NCBI GenBank assembly: GCA_004555145.1 | Contig: SFJB01000074.1 | Coordinates: forward strand, 1-8,957 | Length of the DNA stretch: 8,957 nucleotides | Reading direction: 5' to 3' | From: Bacteroidales bacterium | GTDB taxonomy: Bacteria; Bacteroidota; Bacteroidia; Bacteroidales; UBA932 | Part shown: positions 1-6,690 of the stretch, piece by piece | Layout: each line of letters starts with the position of its first letter | How positions within the stretch are numbered: position 1 is the stretch's first letter | The notes under the pieces: model-generated | What the model was told of the DNA's origin: nothing | The model's database searches: none | The model's input: the letters and a program-made list of their open reading frames with translations, nothing else | Made by a program: the position numbers and the translations under genes

Positions 1-715
1 TGCAGTCCGGCCAATCCATAAAAATCAGGAAGCGCTCCTTCTGTTTGTTGGCATAACTGTTCTCCGCATACTTGTAGGACGACATTGCCGAGTAATAGAG
101 TATGTCCTCGCGATAGACGTTGTCCGCATCTTCCTTGAGTATGTTCTTGAATGCCACCCTGGAGGCCTTGTAATCCTCCATCTTGTAGTACAACTTGGCG
201 TTCTCGTATGCCTTCCTGTCCAGCCTCTCCCCGAGATCCTCAAGCATATGGCGGCAAATGTCGAGATTGGTGGATTCAGGGTGGTTGATCATATAGGCGC
301 TTATCGCGTTCATCGCGGTGTAGGTAGGCGTCTGGTCAAGCTCGTAACGGAGAGTGGCCTTGTAGAGGCAGTCCACCCTGAGGAACTCGGCGCTCTCGGC
401 AAGAGGGCTGTAGGGATAAGTCGAGATGAACTTGGAGAAGTTCGTCTCGGCGGTGTAATAATCTCCCATGGAGTAGTTGCTCAGGCCCCAGTAATACTGG
501 ACCGTATCCTCCCTGGCGGTACCTCCGACCAGCAGGGAGAGGGACTCGAAGAGCTGGGCGGATTTGGTGTATTTTCCCTTGTTGAAATAGTCGAACGCCG
601 CTGCATACTTAGCGTCAGCGTCATTGCTCTCCAGCATGAGGTCATACTGGGATTTGCAAGCCTGGAAGGCAAGCGCTGCAAGCAGCAAGATAGGCAATAA
701 TCTCTTCATCTTCAT
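1..715 (-). CDS. bamD: Outer membrane assembly factor BamD (partial, C-terminus beyond the window)
   Basis: Lipoprotein of the BAM complex, which folds beta-barrel proteins into the outer membrane from the periplasmic side. The frame is open from ATG at 715 to the left edge, so 238 residues are visible and the C-terminus is missing. Residues 1-20 are a lipoprotein signal: two lysines, a hydrophobic stretch, then FQAC with Cys20 as the lipidation site. The rest is tetratricopeptide-like helical repeat: YFNKGKYTKSAQLFESL near 43-59, a repeat around YYWGLSNYSMGDYYTAETNF near 74-93 followed by FISTYPYSPLAESAEF, which is characteristic of BamD, and another repeat near 168-193. The start overlaps the trxB stop as ATGA (715-712), which suggests translational coupling. 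An in-frame ATG six bases downstream (709) is the alternative start. The residues after Cys20 (KSQYD) do not look like an acidic surface-export signal, consistent with a periplasm-facing protein. Confidence 0.9.
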   Translation of the reverse strand, partial: MKMKRLLPILLLAALAFQACKSQYDLMLESNDADAKYAAAFDYFNKGKYTKSAQLFESLSLLVGGTAREDTVQYYWGLSNYSMGDYYTAETNFSKFISTYPYSPLAESAEFLRVDCLYKATLRYELDQTPTYTAMNAISAYMINHPESTNLDICRHMLEDLGERLDRKAYENAKLYYKMEDYKASRVAFKNILKEDADNVYREDILYYSAMSSYKYAENSYANKQKERFLIFMDWPDC

Positions 716-1632
716 TTCTTCAGATATTTTTCGGCGTCAAGCGCTGCACGGCATCCCGATGCGGCTGCATTGATCGCCTGTCTGTAATGCGGGTCCTGCA
801 CGTCTCCTGCCGCAAACACGCCCTCAACATTGGTGCGGCTGCTGACACCGTCAGTGACTATGTATCCGTTGGCATCGGTCTGCACCCACTTGGAGAAAAG
901 CTCCGAAACCGGATGGTGACCTATTGCCAGGAAGAACCCGTCCACCTGTATATCAAAAACCTCGCCATTCTTTCTCTCAAGCCTGGCGCCGGTGACCCCA
1001 TTCTCGTCCCCCAGCACCTCGCGGGTGTTGCAGTTCCAGAGTATCTCTATATTCTCGGTGTTCTTCACGCGCTGCTGCATGGCCTCGGATGCGCGGAGCA
1101 CGTCCCTGCGCACTATCATGTACACCTTGCGGCAAAGACCGGCCAGGTAGCTCGCCTCCTCGCAGGCGGTATCTCCCCCACCCACTACCGCAACATCCTT
1201 GCGGCGGTAGAAGAAACCGTCGCAGGTTGCGCACGCGGACACACCCAATCCGCGGTACTTGAGCTCCGACGGGAGGCCAAGGTACTTCGCGGTCGCACCG
1301 GTGGCAATAATCACGGCATCCGCTTCGATTTCGGCACCGGAATCCAGCGTGAAGCGGAAAGGGCGCACATCCAGGTCAACTGAAGTCACACTGCCCCTGC
1401 GTATGTCGGCACCGAGCTCAGCAGCCTGCTGCCTCATATCGGACATCAGCTTGTTGGCATCCACACCTCCCGGGAAACCGGGGAAGTTCTCGATTACGGT
1501 AGTGGTGGTGAGCTGGCCTCCCGGTTCCATTCCTTCATACAGCACAGGCGCCAGCGCAGCCCTCGAAGCATAGATGGCAGCCGTATATCCAGCCGGGCCG
1601 CCGCCGATTATCAGACACTTTATATGTTCCAT
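712..1632 (-). CDS. trxB: Thioredoxin-disulfide reductase
   Basis: Cytoplasmic FAD enzyme that uses NADPH to reduce thioredoxin. From Met at 1632 the protein has 306 residues, normal for low-molecular-weight TrxB. Visible motifs are the N-terminal FAD dinucleotide-binding GGGPAG (about residues 10-15), GGQLTTTTVIENFPGF (38-53), the redox-active CATC (Cys134 and Cys137), the NADPH-binding GGGDTACEEA (151-160) with basic VRRDVLRAS about 25 residues later, and the C-terminal FAD motif VFAAGDVQDPHYRQA. The frame extends 12 codons further upstream to 1668, but homology starts at MEHIKCLIIGGGPAG, and the extension would run back through the -7 and -33 promoter boxes at 1638-1669, so 1632 is preferred. 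The stop overlaps the bamD start (ATGA). The promoter is shared face to face with the Fur-family gene, which suggests redox control; that last point is inference. Confidence 0.96.
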   Translation of the reverse strand: MEHIKCLIIGGGPAGYTAAIYASRAALAPVLYEGMEPGGQLTTTTVIENFPGFPGGVDANKLMSDMRQQAAELGADIRRGSVTSVDLDVRPFRFTLDSGAEIEADAVIIATGATAKYLGLPSELKYRGLGVSACATCDGFFYRRKDVAVVGGGDTACEEASYLAGLCRKVYMIVRRDVLRASEAMQQRVKNTENIEILWNCNTREVLGDENGVTGARLERKNGEVFDIQVDGFFLAIGHHPVSELFSKWVQTDANGYIVTDGVSSRTNVEGVFAAGDVQDPHYRQAINAAASGCRAALDAEKYLKK

Positions 1633-1637
1633 AATAA

Positions 1638-1669
1638 CAAAATTAACACATATTTTTGAAAGCTTCAAA
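1638..1669 (-). promoter_or_regulatory. Promoter of trxB (-33 TTTG, -7 TAATTTTG)
   Basis: Read on the minus strand, TTTG (1669-1666) is followed after 20 bases by TAATTTTG (1645-1638), matching the Bacteroidota vegetative consensus TTTG-N19/20-TAnnTTTG. The last G of the -7 box is only five bases from the ATG at 1632. Transcription should therefore begin at or within a few bases of the start codon, giving a leaderless or near-leaderless mRNA. The match is direct; the start point is inferred. Confidence 0.75.
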
Positions 1670-1670
1670 A
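1654..1670. promoter_or_regulatory. 17-bp inverted repeat, candidate operator in the trxB/fur divergent promoter
   Basis: TTTTGAA-AGC-TTCAAAA is a perfect 7-3-7 inverted repeat centred between the divergent genes. Its two arms contain the two -33 TTTG boxes, so a bound regulator would block both promoters. The neighbouring Fur/PerR-family protein is the natural candidate, but the spacing is not the classical 7-1-7 Fur/PerR box. The symmetry could also simply result from two back-to-back -33 boxes. Confidence 0.45.
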
Positions 1671-1685
1671 TAAATCATATCTTTG
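1655..1685 (+). promoter_or_regulatory. Promoter of the Fur-family gene (-33 TTTG, -7 TATCTTTG)
   Basis: On the plus strand TTTG (1655-1658) and TATCTTTG (1678-1685) are separated by 19 bases, a full match to the Bacteroidota promoter consensus. The leader to the ATG at 1720 is about 30 bases. This -33 box lies in the spacer of the trxB promoter and the trxB -33 box lies in this promoter's spacer, so polymerase should not be able to occupy both at once. Confidence 0.75.
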
Positions 1686-1719
1686 CGGTAACCATATTCT
1701 AATTCCCGACACATTTGTA

Positions 1720-2181
1720 ATGAAAGCGAAGACTCTGTCAGCTCCGACTCTTGACGAATTCAAAGTTTTATTGAGAAACAAGAACCTCAAGGCCACTCCG
1801 CAAAGGGTTGCCGTTCACGAAGCCATGCTCAGCATCGGCCACGCCAGTGCAGATATGGTCGTAGAGCATATCAAAGCCCGCGAGAACGGCCCGTCCGTCA
1901 CCGTGGCTTCGGTTTACAACACTCTCACGTCTCTTGCTGATCTGGGCATTTACCATCGCAGGCTCAGCTCGAACAACAAGATGTACTTCGACGTCAACAC
2001 TTTCAAACATCTTCATCTTTACGACTCCGTCAACAACAGTTTCCAGGATGTCATCGACGATGAACTGATGGCCTTTGTCGAGAGCCGCCTCAAGCAGCGC
2101 AAAGTGAAAGGATTCAAAATCGACTCCATCGACATCCAGCTCATCTGCCATCCTACCAGAAGGAGAAGCGTCAAGCGCTAG
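1720..2181 (+). CDS. Fur/PerR-family metal-dependent transcriptional regulator
   Basis: A 153-residue DNA-binding repressor of the Fur superfamily, the usual length. The N-terminal winged helix has LKATPQRVAVHEAML (23-37), HASADMVVEHI (41-51) and the recognition region SVTVASVYNTLTSLADLGI (59-77). The C-terminal part carries FDVNTFKHLHLYD (90-102). Residues aligning with the regulatory Fe/Mn site of PerR are kept: His41, Asp91, His97, His99 and Asp110. The structural-zinc cysteines are not: the CxxC expected after HxH reads Asp102-S-V-Asn105, and the C-terminal CxxC is reduced to Cys143 followed by HPTRRRSVKR. Fold assignment is firm; whether it responds to iron, peroxide (PerR), manganese or zinc cannot be decided. 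Its position opposite trxB favours a PerR-like redox role, by inference. The start at 1720 fits its own promoter about 30 bases upstream. Confidence 0.88.
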   Translation: MKAKTLSAPTLDEFKVLLRNKNLKATPQRVAVHEAMLSIGHASADMVVEHIKARENGPSVTVASVYNTLTSLADLGIYHRRLSSNNKMYFDVNTFKHLHLYDSVNNSFQDVIDDELMAFVESRLKQRKVKGFKIDSIDIQLICHPTRRRSVKR

Positions 2182-2212
2182 CCCCTGCTTCTCTTCCGGG
2201 AACTACAGTTCC
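2161..2212. terminator. Possible stem-loops at the convergent fur-type/rpoN ends
   Basis: The two genes converge with 21 bases between stops. A stem GAGAAGC (2163-2169) pairs with GCTTCTC (2187-2193), extendable by one G-T and one A-T pair, around a 17-base loop. A second hairpin, GGAAC-TACA-GTTCC, lies at 2199-2212. Neither is followed by a clear T-run on either strand, so factor-independent termination is doubtful. Confidence 0.25.
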
Positions 2213-3606
2213 TTGCGCCATCGCGCCAGAGGGATTCCCAACTGTCCCCTGTACTTGGCTATCGTGCGCCGCGCCACCTTGTAGCCGTGTTTCTCCATCT
2301 CGACCACCAGCTGCTCATCGGTGAGAGGCTTGCGCTTGTCTTCCGCATCCACGCACTCCTGGAGCACCTTCTTGAGTTCCCTTGTGGACACCGATTCGCC
2401 GTCCTTGTTCTCCATTCCTTCGGAAAAGAAATACTTCAGAGGGTAGATTCCGAAATCCGTCTCTATGTACTTGCTGTTCACGACTCGGGAGATGGTGGAA
2501 ATATCGAAGCCCGTCTTCTCCGCTATATCCTTAAGCACCATAGGTTTGAGCTTGGTCTCATCCCCCGTTGCGAAATATTCGTACTGATATTGGAGTATCG
2601 CATCCATTGTGCGGGTGAGGGTGTTCTGCCTCTGCTTAAGCGCTTCCACGAACCACTTGGCGGAATCCAGTTTCTGCCGCACGAAAGCCGCTGCCTCCTT
2701 CTGTTCCCTCTCGGATGAGTTCTTCGAGGAGAGAAGCAGGTCGGCGTATTTCTTGTTGACCCTGAGCTCAGGGACGGAGAAACGGGGCATCGAAAAGGAT
2801 AGCTGCCCGTCATTATCCTCAAGTATAAAGTCAGGGACAACCTGCTGAGTCTCAGCCTCATAACTGTCTCCGACCTCCCCTCCCGGCGAAGGGTTGAGCT
2901 TCACTATTCTGGCCATCGCCTTCTTCAGCCTGGCCTCGCTCATACCTGTCCGGGAAATGATTTTCTGGAAATGCCTGTTCGAGAACTCCTGGAAGAAATC
3001 CTTGAGTATTCTTTCAGCATCCTGCACCTCCGGAGTCTGCTTGCAGGTCTGGAGCTGGAGCAGGAGACACTCCCTGAGGTCCCTTGCCCCCACACCGGTA
3101 GGCTCGAAATCCTGGATTATTCTCAGCACGGACAGCACCTCATCAGCATTGGTGTCGATTCCCGCCCTGAACGCGAGGTCGTCCACTATGGATTCTATGT
3201 CCCTCCTGAGGTAGCCGTCATTGTCCAGGGAACCTATCAGGAATGCCGCTATGTCATACTGGTGCTTGTCAAGATTGCGGCAGCCCAGCTGGTCCATAAG
3301 GCTCTGGTTGAAACTCGTCTTGACCGAGAAGCTGTTGTATTCCGGACGCGGATCCTTGCCCCAGTTGTTCACGCGGGTCTTGTAGGACGGGATGTAATCG
3401 TCGTCCTTCAGTTCGTCTATGGAGATGTCCTTGCTTTCTTCCGAACGGTTAGGGTCAGGACTGTCATCCAGCACGGGATTCTCCTCCAGCTCAGAACGGA
3501 TTTTCTGCTCCAGACTCTGAATCGGAAGCTCCAGGAGCTTGATGGTCAGAATCTGAAGCGGAGACATCTTCTGTGTCTGCTTAAGTTCGAGTCCCTGCTT
3601 TATCAT
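2203..3606 (-). CDS. rpoN: RNA polymerase sigma-54 factor
   Basis: Alternative sigma factor that recognises -24/-12 promoters and needs an ATP-dependent activator to open DNA. It has 467 residues, close to the family norm. Region I is the N-terminal activator-responsive segment (LKQTQKMSPLQILTIKLLEL, about 8-27), followed by an acidic linker with DDSPDPNRSEESKDISIDEL. The core-binding domain follows, with FLIGSLDNDGYL near 120-132 and QDFEPTGVGARDLRECLLLQ. A helix-turn-helix DIAEKTGFDISTISRVVNSK is in the DNA-binding domain, and the diagnostic RpoN box ARRTIAKYR sits at 445-453 just before the C-terminus. The start ATG overlaps the stop of the upstream SPOR gene (ATGA, 3606-3603), so the gene appears translationally coupled as the last member of a three-gene operon. 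No activator gene is present in this window. Confidence 0.97.
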   Translation of the reverse strand: MIKQGLELKQTQKMSPLQILTIKLLELPIQSLEQKIRSELEENPVLDDSPDPNRSEESKDISIDELKDDDYIPSYKTRVNNWGKDPRPEYNSFSVKTSFNQSLMDQLGCRNLDKHQYDIAAFLIGSLDNDGYLRRDIESIVDDLAFRAGIDTNADEVLSVLRIIQDFEPTGVGARDLRECLLLQLQTCKQTPEVQDAERILKDFFQEFSNRHFQKIISRTGMSEARLKKAMARIVKLNPSPGGEVGDSYEAETQQVVPDFILEDNDGQLSFSMPRFSVPELRVNKKYADLLLSSKNSSEREQKEAAAFVRQKLDSAKWFVEALKQRQNTLTRTMDAILQYQYEYFATGDETKLKPMVLKDIAEKTGFDISTISRVVNSKYIETDFGIYPLKYFFSEGMENKDGESVSTRELKKVLQECVDAEDKRKPLTDEQLVVEMEKHGYKVARRTIAKYRGQLGIPLARWRKEL

Positions 3607-4142
3607 AGAATTGTATCCTCTTCAAGTTGACTTGTATCCGCCCTGCCTATGCTCGGATAGCGGAACTTTTCACGCACTATGAATGCATCCGGATAATCTG
3701 CCTTTATGCGCCTGCACAGGGATTCGGCTTCAGCCCTGTTGCGGAAGTTGCCCACCGTCACCTTGAAGTTCGGGGCGGCGTAGCTTCTGTAAACCTGTAT
3801 GCGCGGATACTGACTATTGAAGCGCCGGAGAACCGCCAGCGACGCCTCCCTGGCACCGCGCGCGCTGCTGCTGTATATGCGTATGCGGAAGCCGTTGGTG
3901 AGTTTGGACGCGTCAGAGGCCGTCTTGGAGAGCAGGGCTGAGCGCAGCTGAGGGGACTGGACCAGTACCACGTTGTCGGGAAGGGCCGAGAAAATGTCCA
4001 TTCCCAGAAGCGCAGAGTCCACCTGGACCTCCACTCCCGCCTGCTCGATTTCCGGTCCTGTGACGGTCTCGACATCCTGGGCCGCAAGGGGAAGGACGCC
4101 GAGCGCGAGTATTGTCAATATTGCGGCGATTGTTCTTTTCAT
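3603..4142 (-). CDS. Secreted SPOR-domain protein
   Basis: A 179-residue exported protein. Residues 1-21 form a signal peptide (MKRTIAAILTILALGVLPLA then AQ), with likely cleavage at A21/Q22 and no lipidation cysteine. After a variable region (about 22-80), residues 84-158 form a SPOR domain: FRIRIYSSSARGAREASLAV, then a second strand pair with NFKVTVGNFRNRAEAESLCR and the closing AFIVREK. SPOR domains bind peptidoglycan strands stripped of stem peptides, typically at division sites, so a periplasmic cell-wall role is likely; the exact function is unknown. It overlaps the upstream lipoprotein gene and the downstream rpoN by ATGA at both ends, so all three are probably co-translated. The single Cys143 is not part of a recognisable motif. 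Confidence 0.85.
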   Translation of the reverse strand: MKRTIAAILTILALGVLPLAAQDVETVTGPEIEQAGVEVQVDSALLGMDIFSALPDNVVLVQSPQLRSALLSKTASDASKLTNGFRIRIYSSSARGAREASLAVLRRFNSQYPRIQVYRSYAAPNFKVTVGNFRNRAEAESLCRRIKADYPDAFIVREKFRYPSIGRADTSQLEEDTIL

Positions 4143-4606
4143 TTTTCGATTCCTGTCAAACTGTCGAGTTTGATGTCTTTGATTTCAATATTCTTGCCAA
4201 GGCCTCCGCGAAGCGCTGCACGCGCGCTCACGTCGGCGGTAAGTCGGCTCATCACCGAGTCATCGCTTATAAGACGCAGGAGCTGGAAGGGGTTGAATCC
4301 GTCAGCAATCTGCCCCTTGAGCGGTATGGTATAGTTCTTCTGCGCGTGGCCTTCAACCATAAGCTGGTCGGCAGTCAGAAGAAGGGCTGGGGCCGTGTCC
4401 AGTTTCAGCACGGCATTCACATCAGTTATTTCGAAACCCACTGTGGGATTGTCAACTCCGACCTCCACCAGCAAGGTCACGCCGTTAAGGCCCTGGGGAG
4501 AGACGGAAAGCAGCCGGAAGGAAGTGAGAGCGATGTCCTTCACCCCCTTCCCGCAGGAAGTAAGCAGCAAGCACGCTGCAATAAAAATAATGCCAAACCT
4601 TTTCAT
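4139..4606 (-). CDS. LEA type 2 / WHy-like lipoprotein
   Basis: A 155-residue predicted lipoprotein. Residues 1-18 are a signal with lipobox LTSC (Cys18). The body resembles the small LEA14/WHy beta-sandwich: a strand-rich pattern with VTLLVEVGVDNPTVGFEITD (43-62), including the family's Asn-Pro after the first core strand, a middle segment where a small-residue loop leads to LTADQLMVEGHAQKNYTIPL, and a final IEIKDIKLDSL. Such proteins are common in Bacteroidota but the biochemical role is not established. The assignment rests on overall pattern rather than a catalytic motif, so it is moderate. It is first in the operon with the SPOR gene and rpoN (ATGA overlap at 4142-4139) and has a -7 box nine bases before its ATG. 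Confidence 0.7.
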   Translation of the reverse strand: MKRFGIIFIAACLLLTSCGKGVKDIALTSFRLLSVSPQGLNGVTLLVEVGVDNPTVGFEITDVNAVLKLDTAPALLLTADQLMVEGHAQKNYTIPLKGQIADGFNPFQLLRLISDDSVMSRLTADVSARAALRGGLGKNIEIKDIKLDSLTGIEK

Positions 4607-4615
4607 TACGAACTA

Positions 4616-4623
4616 CAAATATA
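4616..4623 (-). promoter_or_regulatory. -7 promoter box (TATATTTG) of the lipoprotein-SPOR-rpoN operon
   Basis: On the minus strand TATATTTG matches the TAnnTTTG consensus and lies nine bases before the ATG at 4606. No TTTG is present at the expected -33 distance, so the assignment rests on the -7 box and position alone. The predicted 5' leader is only a few bases long. Confidence 0.55.
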
Positions 4624-4637
4624 AGAAAAATCCATAT

Positions 4638-4645
4638 TATCTTTG
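4638..4645 (+). promoter_or_regulatory. -7 promoter box (TATCTTTG) of miaB-radC
   Basis: TATCTTTG, identical to the -7 box of the Fur-family gene, lies eight bases before the miaB ATG at 4654. The -33 position falls on the divergent operon's -7 box (4616-4623) and has no TTTG. Only 14 bases separate the two divergent -7 boxes, so the two promoters must compete for polymerase. Confidence 0.55.
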
Positions 4646-4653
4646 TCGGTGAA

Positions 4654-5961
4654 ATGAAAAAGGTATATATAGAGACATACGGTTGCCAGATGAATGTAGC
4701 TGACACCGAAGTAGTGTTCTCCATCCTCTCGAAGGAGGGCTACGAACGCTGCGAAGACATCAATGCCGCAGACGTGATTATGGCGAACACCTGCTCCATC
4801 AGAGACAACGCCGAGCAGCGGATACTGGGAAGAATAGAGCAGTTCAACCTGCAGCGCAAGGCCCGCCCCGGCACCCTCGTGGGCATACTCGGATGTATGG
4901 CGGAACGCCTCAAGGAAGCCTTGCTCGACTCCGGCAAGGTGGACATCGTGGCGGGACCGGACAGCTACCGCAAACTCCCCGAGCTGCTGGCGGCGGCAGG
5001 AGACGGGAAGCCGCAGATCGACGTGCTCCTCTCGCGCGAGGAGACCTACGCCGACATCTCCCCGGTCAGGCTGGACCGCAACGGGGTGTCCGCGTTCATA
5101 TCCATAATGCGCGGGTGCAACAACGTATGCTCATACTGCGTGGTACCTTACACCCGTGGCGCCGAACGCAGCCGCGACTGGAGAACGATAGTGCGCGAGG
5201 CGTGCGAATGTGCGTCAGCCGGGTACAGGGAGATCACGCTGCTCGGCCAGAACGTGGACTCGTACCGCGACGGGGATGTGGATTTCGCCGCCCTGCTCGC
5301 CAAGGTCGCCGAAACGGTGCCCGACCTGAGGATAAGGTTTTCCACCTCCAACCCCCAGGACATCTCTGACGAAGTCCTGCGCACGATGTCGTCCCACGCC
5401 AACATATGCCACCACATCCACCTTCCGGTGCAGTCCGGCTCCGACCGCATACTCGAAAAGATGCGCCGCCGCTACAGCCGCGAATGGTACCTTTCCCGCG
5501 TGGACAGGATACGCGAATTCATGCCAGACTGCGCCATCACCACCGATGTCATAGCCGGGTTCTGCTCGGAGACCGAGGAGGACCACAGAGACACCCTGAG
5601 CCTCTTCGAGAAGGTGGGATTCGACGCAGCCTTCATGTTCTACTACTCCGAGCGCCCGGGCACACTCGCGGCGCGCAAGTACCCCGATGACGTGGACATA
5701 CAGACCAAGACCAGGAGACTGGAGGAGATCATAGCACTGCAGAACCGTCTCTCCCTGGAGAGCAACAGGCGCGACCTGGGCAAGTGTTTCACCGCCCTGG
5801 TGGAAGGTCCGTCCAAGAAGGACCCGGCACAGCTCTGCGGCCGCAATCCGCAGAACAAGATGTGCGTGTGGACGGATAGCGTGCACAAGGCAGGCGATTT
5901 CGTGGAGGTGGAAGTGCTCGACTGCACCCAGGCCACCCTGCTGTGCAAATTGAAAGAATAG
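4654..5961 (+). CDS. miaB: tRNA-2-methylthio-N6-dimethylallyladenosine synthase MiaB
   Basis: Radical SAM methylthiotransferase that converts i6A37 to ms2i6A37 in tRNAs reading codons that start with U. It has 435 residues, the usual length. The N-terminal UPF0004 domain carries the auxiliary [4Fe-4S] ligands Cys11 (YIETYGCQMN), Cys47 (MANTCSIRDNAE) and Cys81 (LGCMAERL). The radical SAM cluster is CNNVCSYC, Cys155, Cys159 and Cys162, followed by VVPYTRGAERSR. Further family motifs are LLGQNVDSY and HLPVQSGSDRILEKMRRRYSR. The final 70 residues form the TRAM RNA-binding domain (ALVEGPSKK and so on). The NTCSIRDNAE and RGAERSR signatures favour MiaB over MtaB or RimO. The start fits the short leader from the -7 box at 4638-4645. 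It probably forms an operon with radC. Confidence 0.97.
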   Translation: MKKVYIETYGCQMNVADTEVVFSILSKEGYERCEDINAADVIMANTCSIRDNAEQRILGRIEQFNLQRKARPGTLVGILGCMAERLKEALLDSGKVDIVAGPDSYRKLPELLAAAGDGKPQIDVLLSREETYADISPVRLDRNGVSAFISIMRGCNNVCSYCVVPYTRGAERSRDWRTIVREACECASAGYREITLLGQNVDSYRDGDVDFAALLAKVAETVPDLRIRFSTSNPQDISDEVLRTMSSHANICHHIHLPVQSGSDRILEKMRRRYSREWYLSRVDRIREFMPDCAITTDVIAGFCSETEEDHRDTLSLFEKVGFDAAFMFYYSERPGTLAARKYPDDVDIQTKTRRLEEIIALQNRLSLESNRRDLGKCFTALVEGPSKKDPAQLCGRNPQNKMCVWTDSVHKAGDFVEVEVLDCTQATLLCKLKE

Positions 5962-5982
5962 TTGAACAAATACTCTTAAACT

Positions 5983-6666
5983 ATGAAAATCAAAGACTTA
6001 TGCGCGAGTGAGAGACCTCGCGAGAAAATGCTTTCCCAAGGGGTGGAGAGCCTTAGCAACGGAGAGCTGCTGGCGGTGCTGATACGCAACGGGCACGGGA
6101 GTTCAAGCGCCCTGGACCTGGCATCGATGCTGCTCAATTCTTTCGACGGCAAGCTCACGCCGCTGTTCAACGCTTCAGCGGACACACTGTGCGCCCTGAA
6201 AGGCCTGGGGCCGGGGAAGGCGTGCTGCATCCTGGCGGCAGCCGAGCTGGGGAAACGCTTCATCAGCGAGCGTGCCCAGGAAGGGATGGCGCTAGTCAGC
6301 GCGAGGATGGTCTATGACCTGCTCATCCCCCGCCTCAAAGGACTCAAGCACGAGGAGTGCTGGGTGCTCCTTCTCGACGAAGGCCAGCGCCTGATACACA
6401 AGCAGATGCTCAGTCTGGGCGGAAGCAGGGCCACGGTAATCGACATACGCCTGCTGATGTCCCTGGCGCTGGAGAAGAAGGCCTCGGGCCTGCTTCTCGC
6501 CCACAACCATCCCAGCGGCAATCCCGAGCCAAGCACGGCAGACGTAAAGCAGACCGAAGCGCTGCACAATGCGGCTTCGGCCTGCGGTATAATGCTTCTT
6601 GATCACGTGATCATCTGCGACAACTCATTCTTTTCCTTCGCAGACGAGCGCAAATACAGAACTTAA
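5983..6666 (+). CDS. radC: RadC family JAMM-domain protein
   Basis: A 227-residue member of the RadC family, full length. The N-terminal part has ERPREKMLSQGVESLSNGELLAVLIRNG (10-37) and a helix-hairpin-helix LKGLGPGKACCILAAAELGKR (72-92). The C-terminal JAMM/MPN+ fold has the predicted metal-site residues Glu124/125 (HEECWVLLLD), HNHPSGNPEPSTAD with His174, His176, Ser178 and Asp187, and a closing LDHVIICDNSFFSF. The name is historical: the E. coli radC102 repair phenotype was later traced to recG, and the family's true substrate is unknown. It begins 21 bases after miaB with no promoter box in the gap, so co-transcription is likely. The metal ligands are intact, so it is probably active. 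Confidence 0.94.
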   Translation: MKIKDLCASERPREKMLSQGVESLSNGELLAVLIRNGHGSSSALDLASMLLNSFDGKLTPLFNASADTLCALKGLGPGKACCILAAAELGKRFISERAQEGMALVSARMVYDLLIPRLKGLKHEECWVLLLDEGQRLIHKQMLSLGGSRATVIDIRLLMSLALEKKASGLLLAHNHPSGNPEPSTADVKQTEALHNAASACGIMLLDHVIICDNSFFSFADERKYRT

Positions 6667-6675
6667 GGCTCTGGC

Positions 6676-6690
6676 TGGCACTGGGTTTGC
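6676..6690 (+). promoter_or_regulatory. Sigma-54 -24/-12 promoter-like sequence
   Basis: TGGCACTGGGTTTGC matches the sigma-54 consensus TGGCACGnnnnTTGC at ten of eleven defined positions, including the essential GG and GC at the correct ten-base separation. Transcription would run rightward from about 6702 through the repeat tract and antisense into the hdeD-like gene. The surrounding repeats are built from TGGG and TTTGC, so a chance match from composition is a real possibility. Confidence 0.3.

Noticed and set aside
248..700. Plus-strand ORF of 150 codons over bamD
   Set aside because: It is the antisense shadow of a clear BamD reading frame and shows no family motif.
787..1383. Plus-strand ORF of 198 codons over trxB
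   Set aside because: Antisense to trxB, whose catalytic and cofactor motifs are all present in the minus frame.
1633..1668. Twelve-codon N-terminal extension of TrxB
   Set aside because: It would run back through the -7 and -33 promoter boxes and adds no homologous sequence before MEHIKCLIIGGG.
2971..3630. Plus-strand ORF of 219 codons over rpoN
   Set aside because: Antisense shadow; no recognisable domain, while the minus frame has the RpoN box.
5215..5886. Minus-strand ORF of 223 codons over miaB
   Set aside because: Produced by the GC-rich codon use of miaB; no motif, no start signal.
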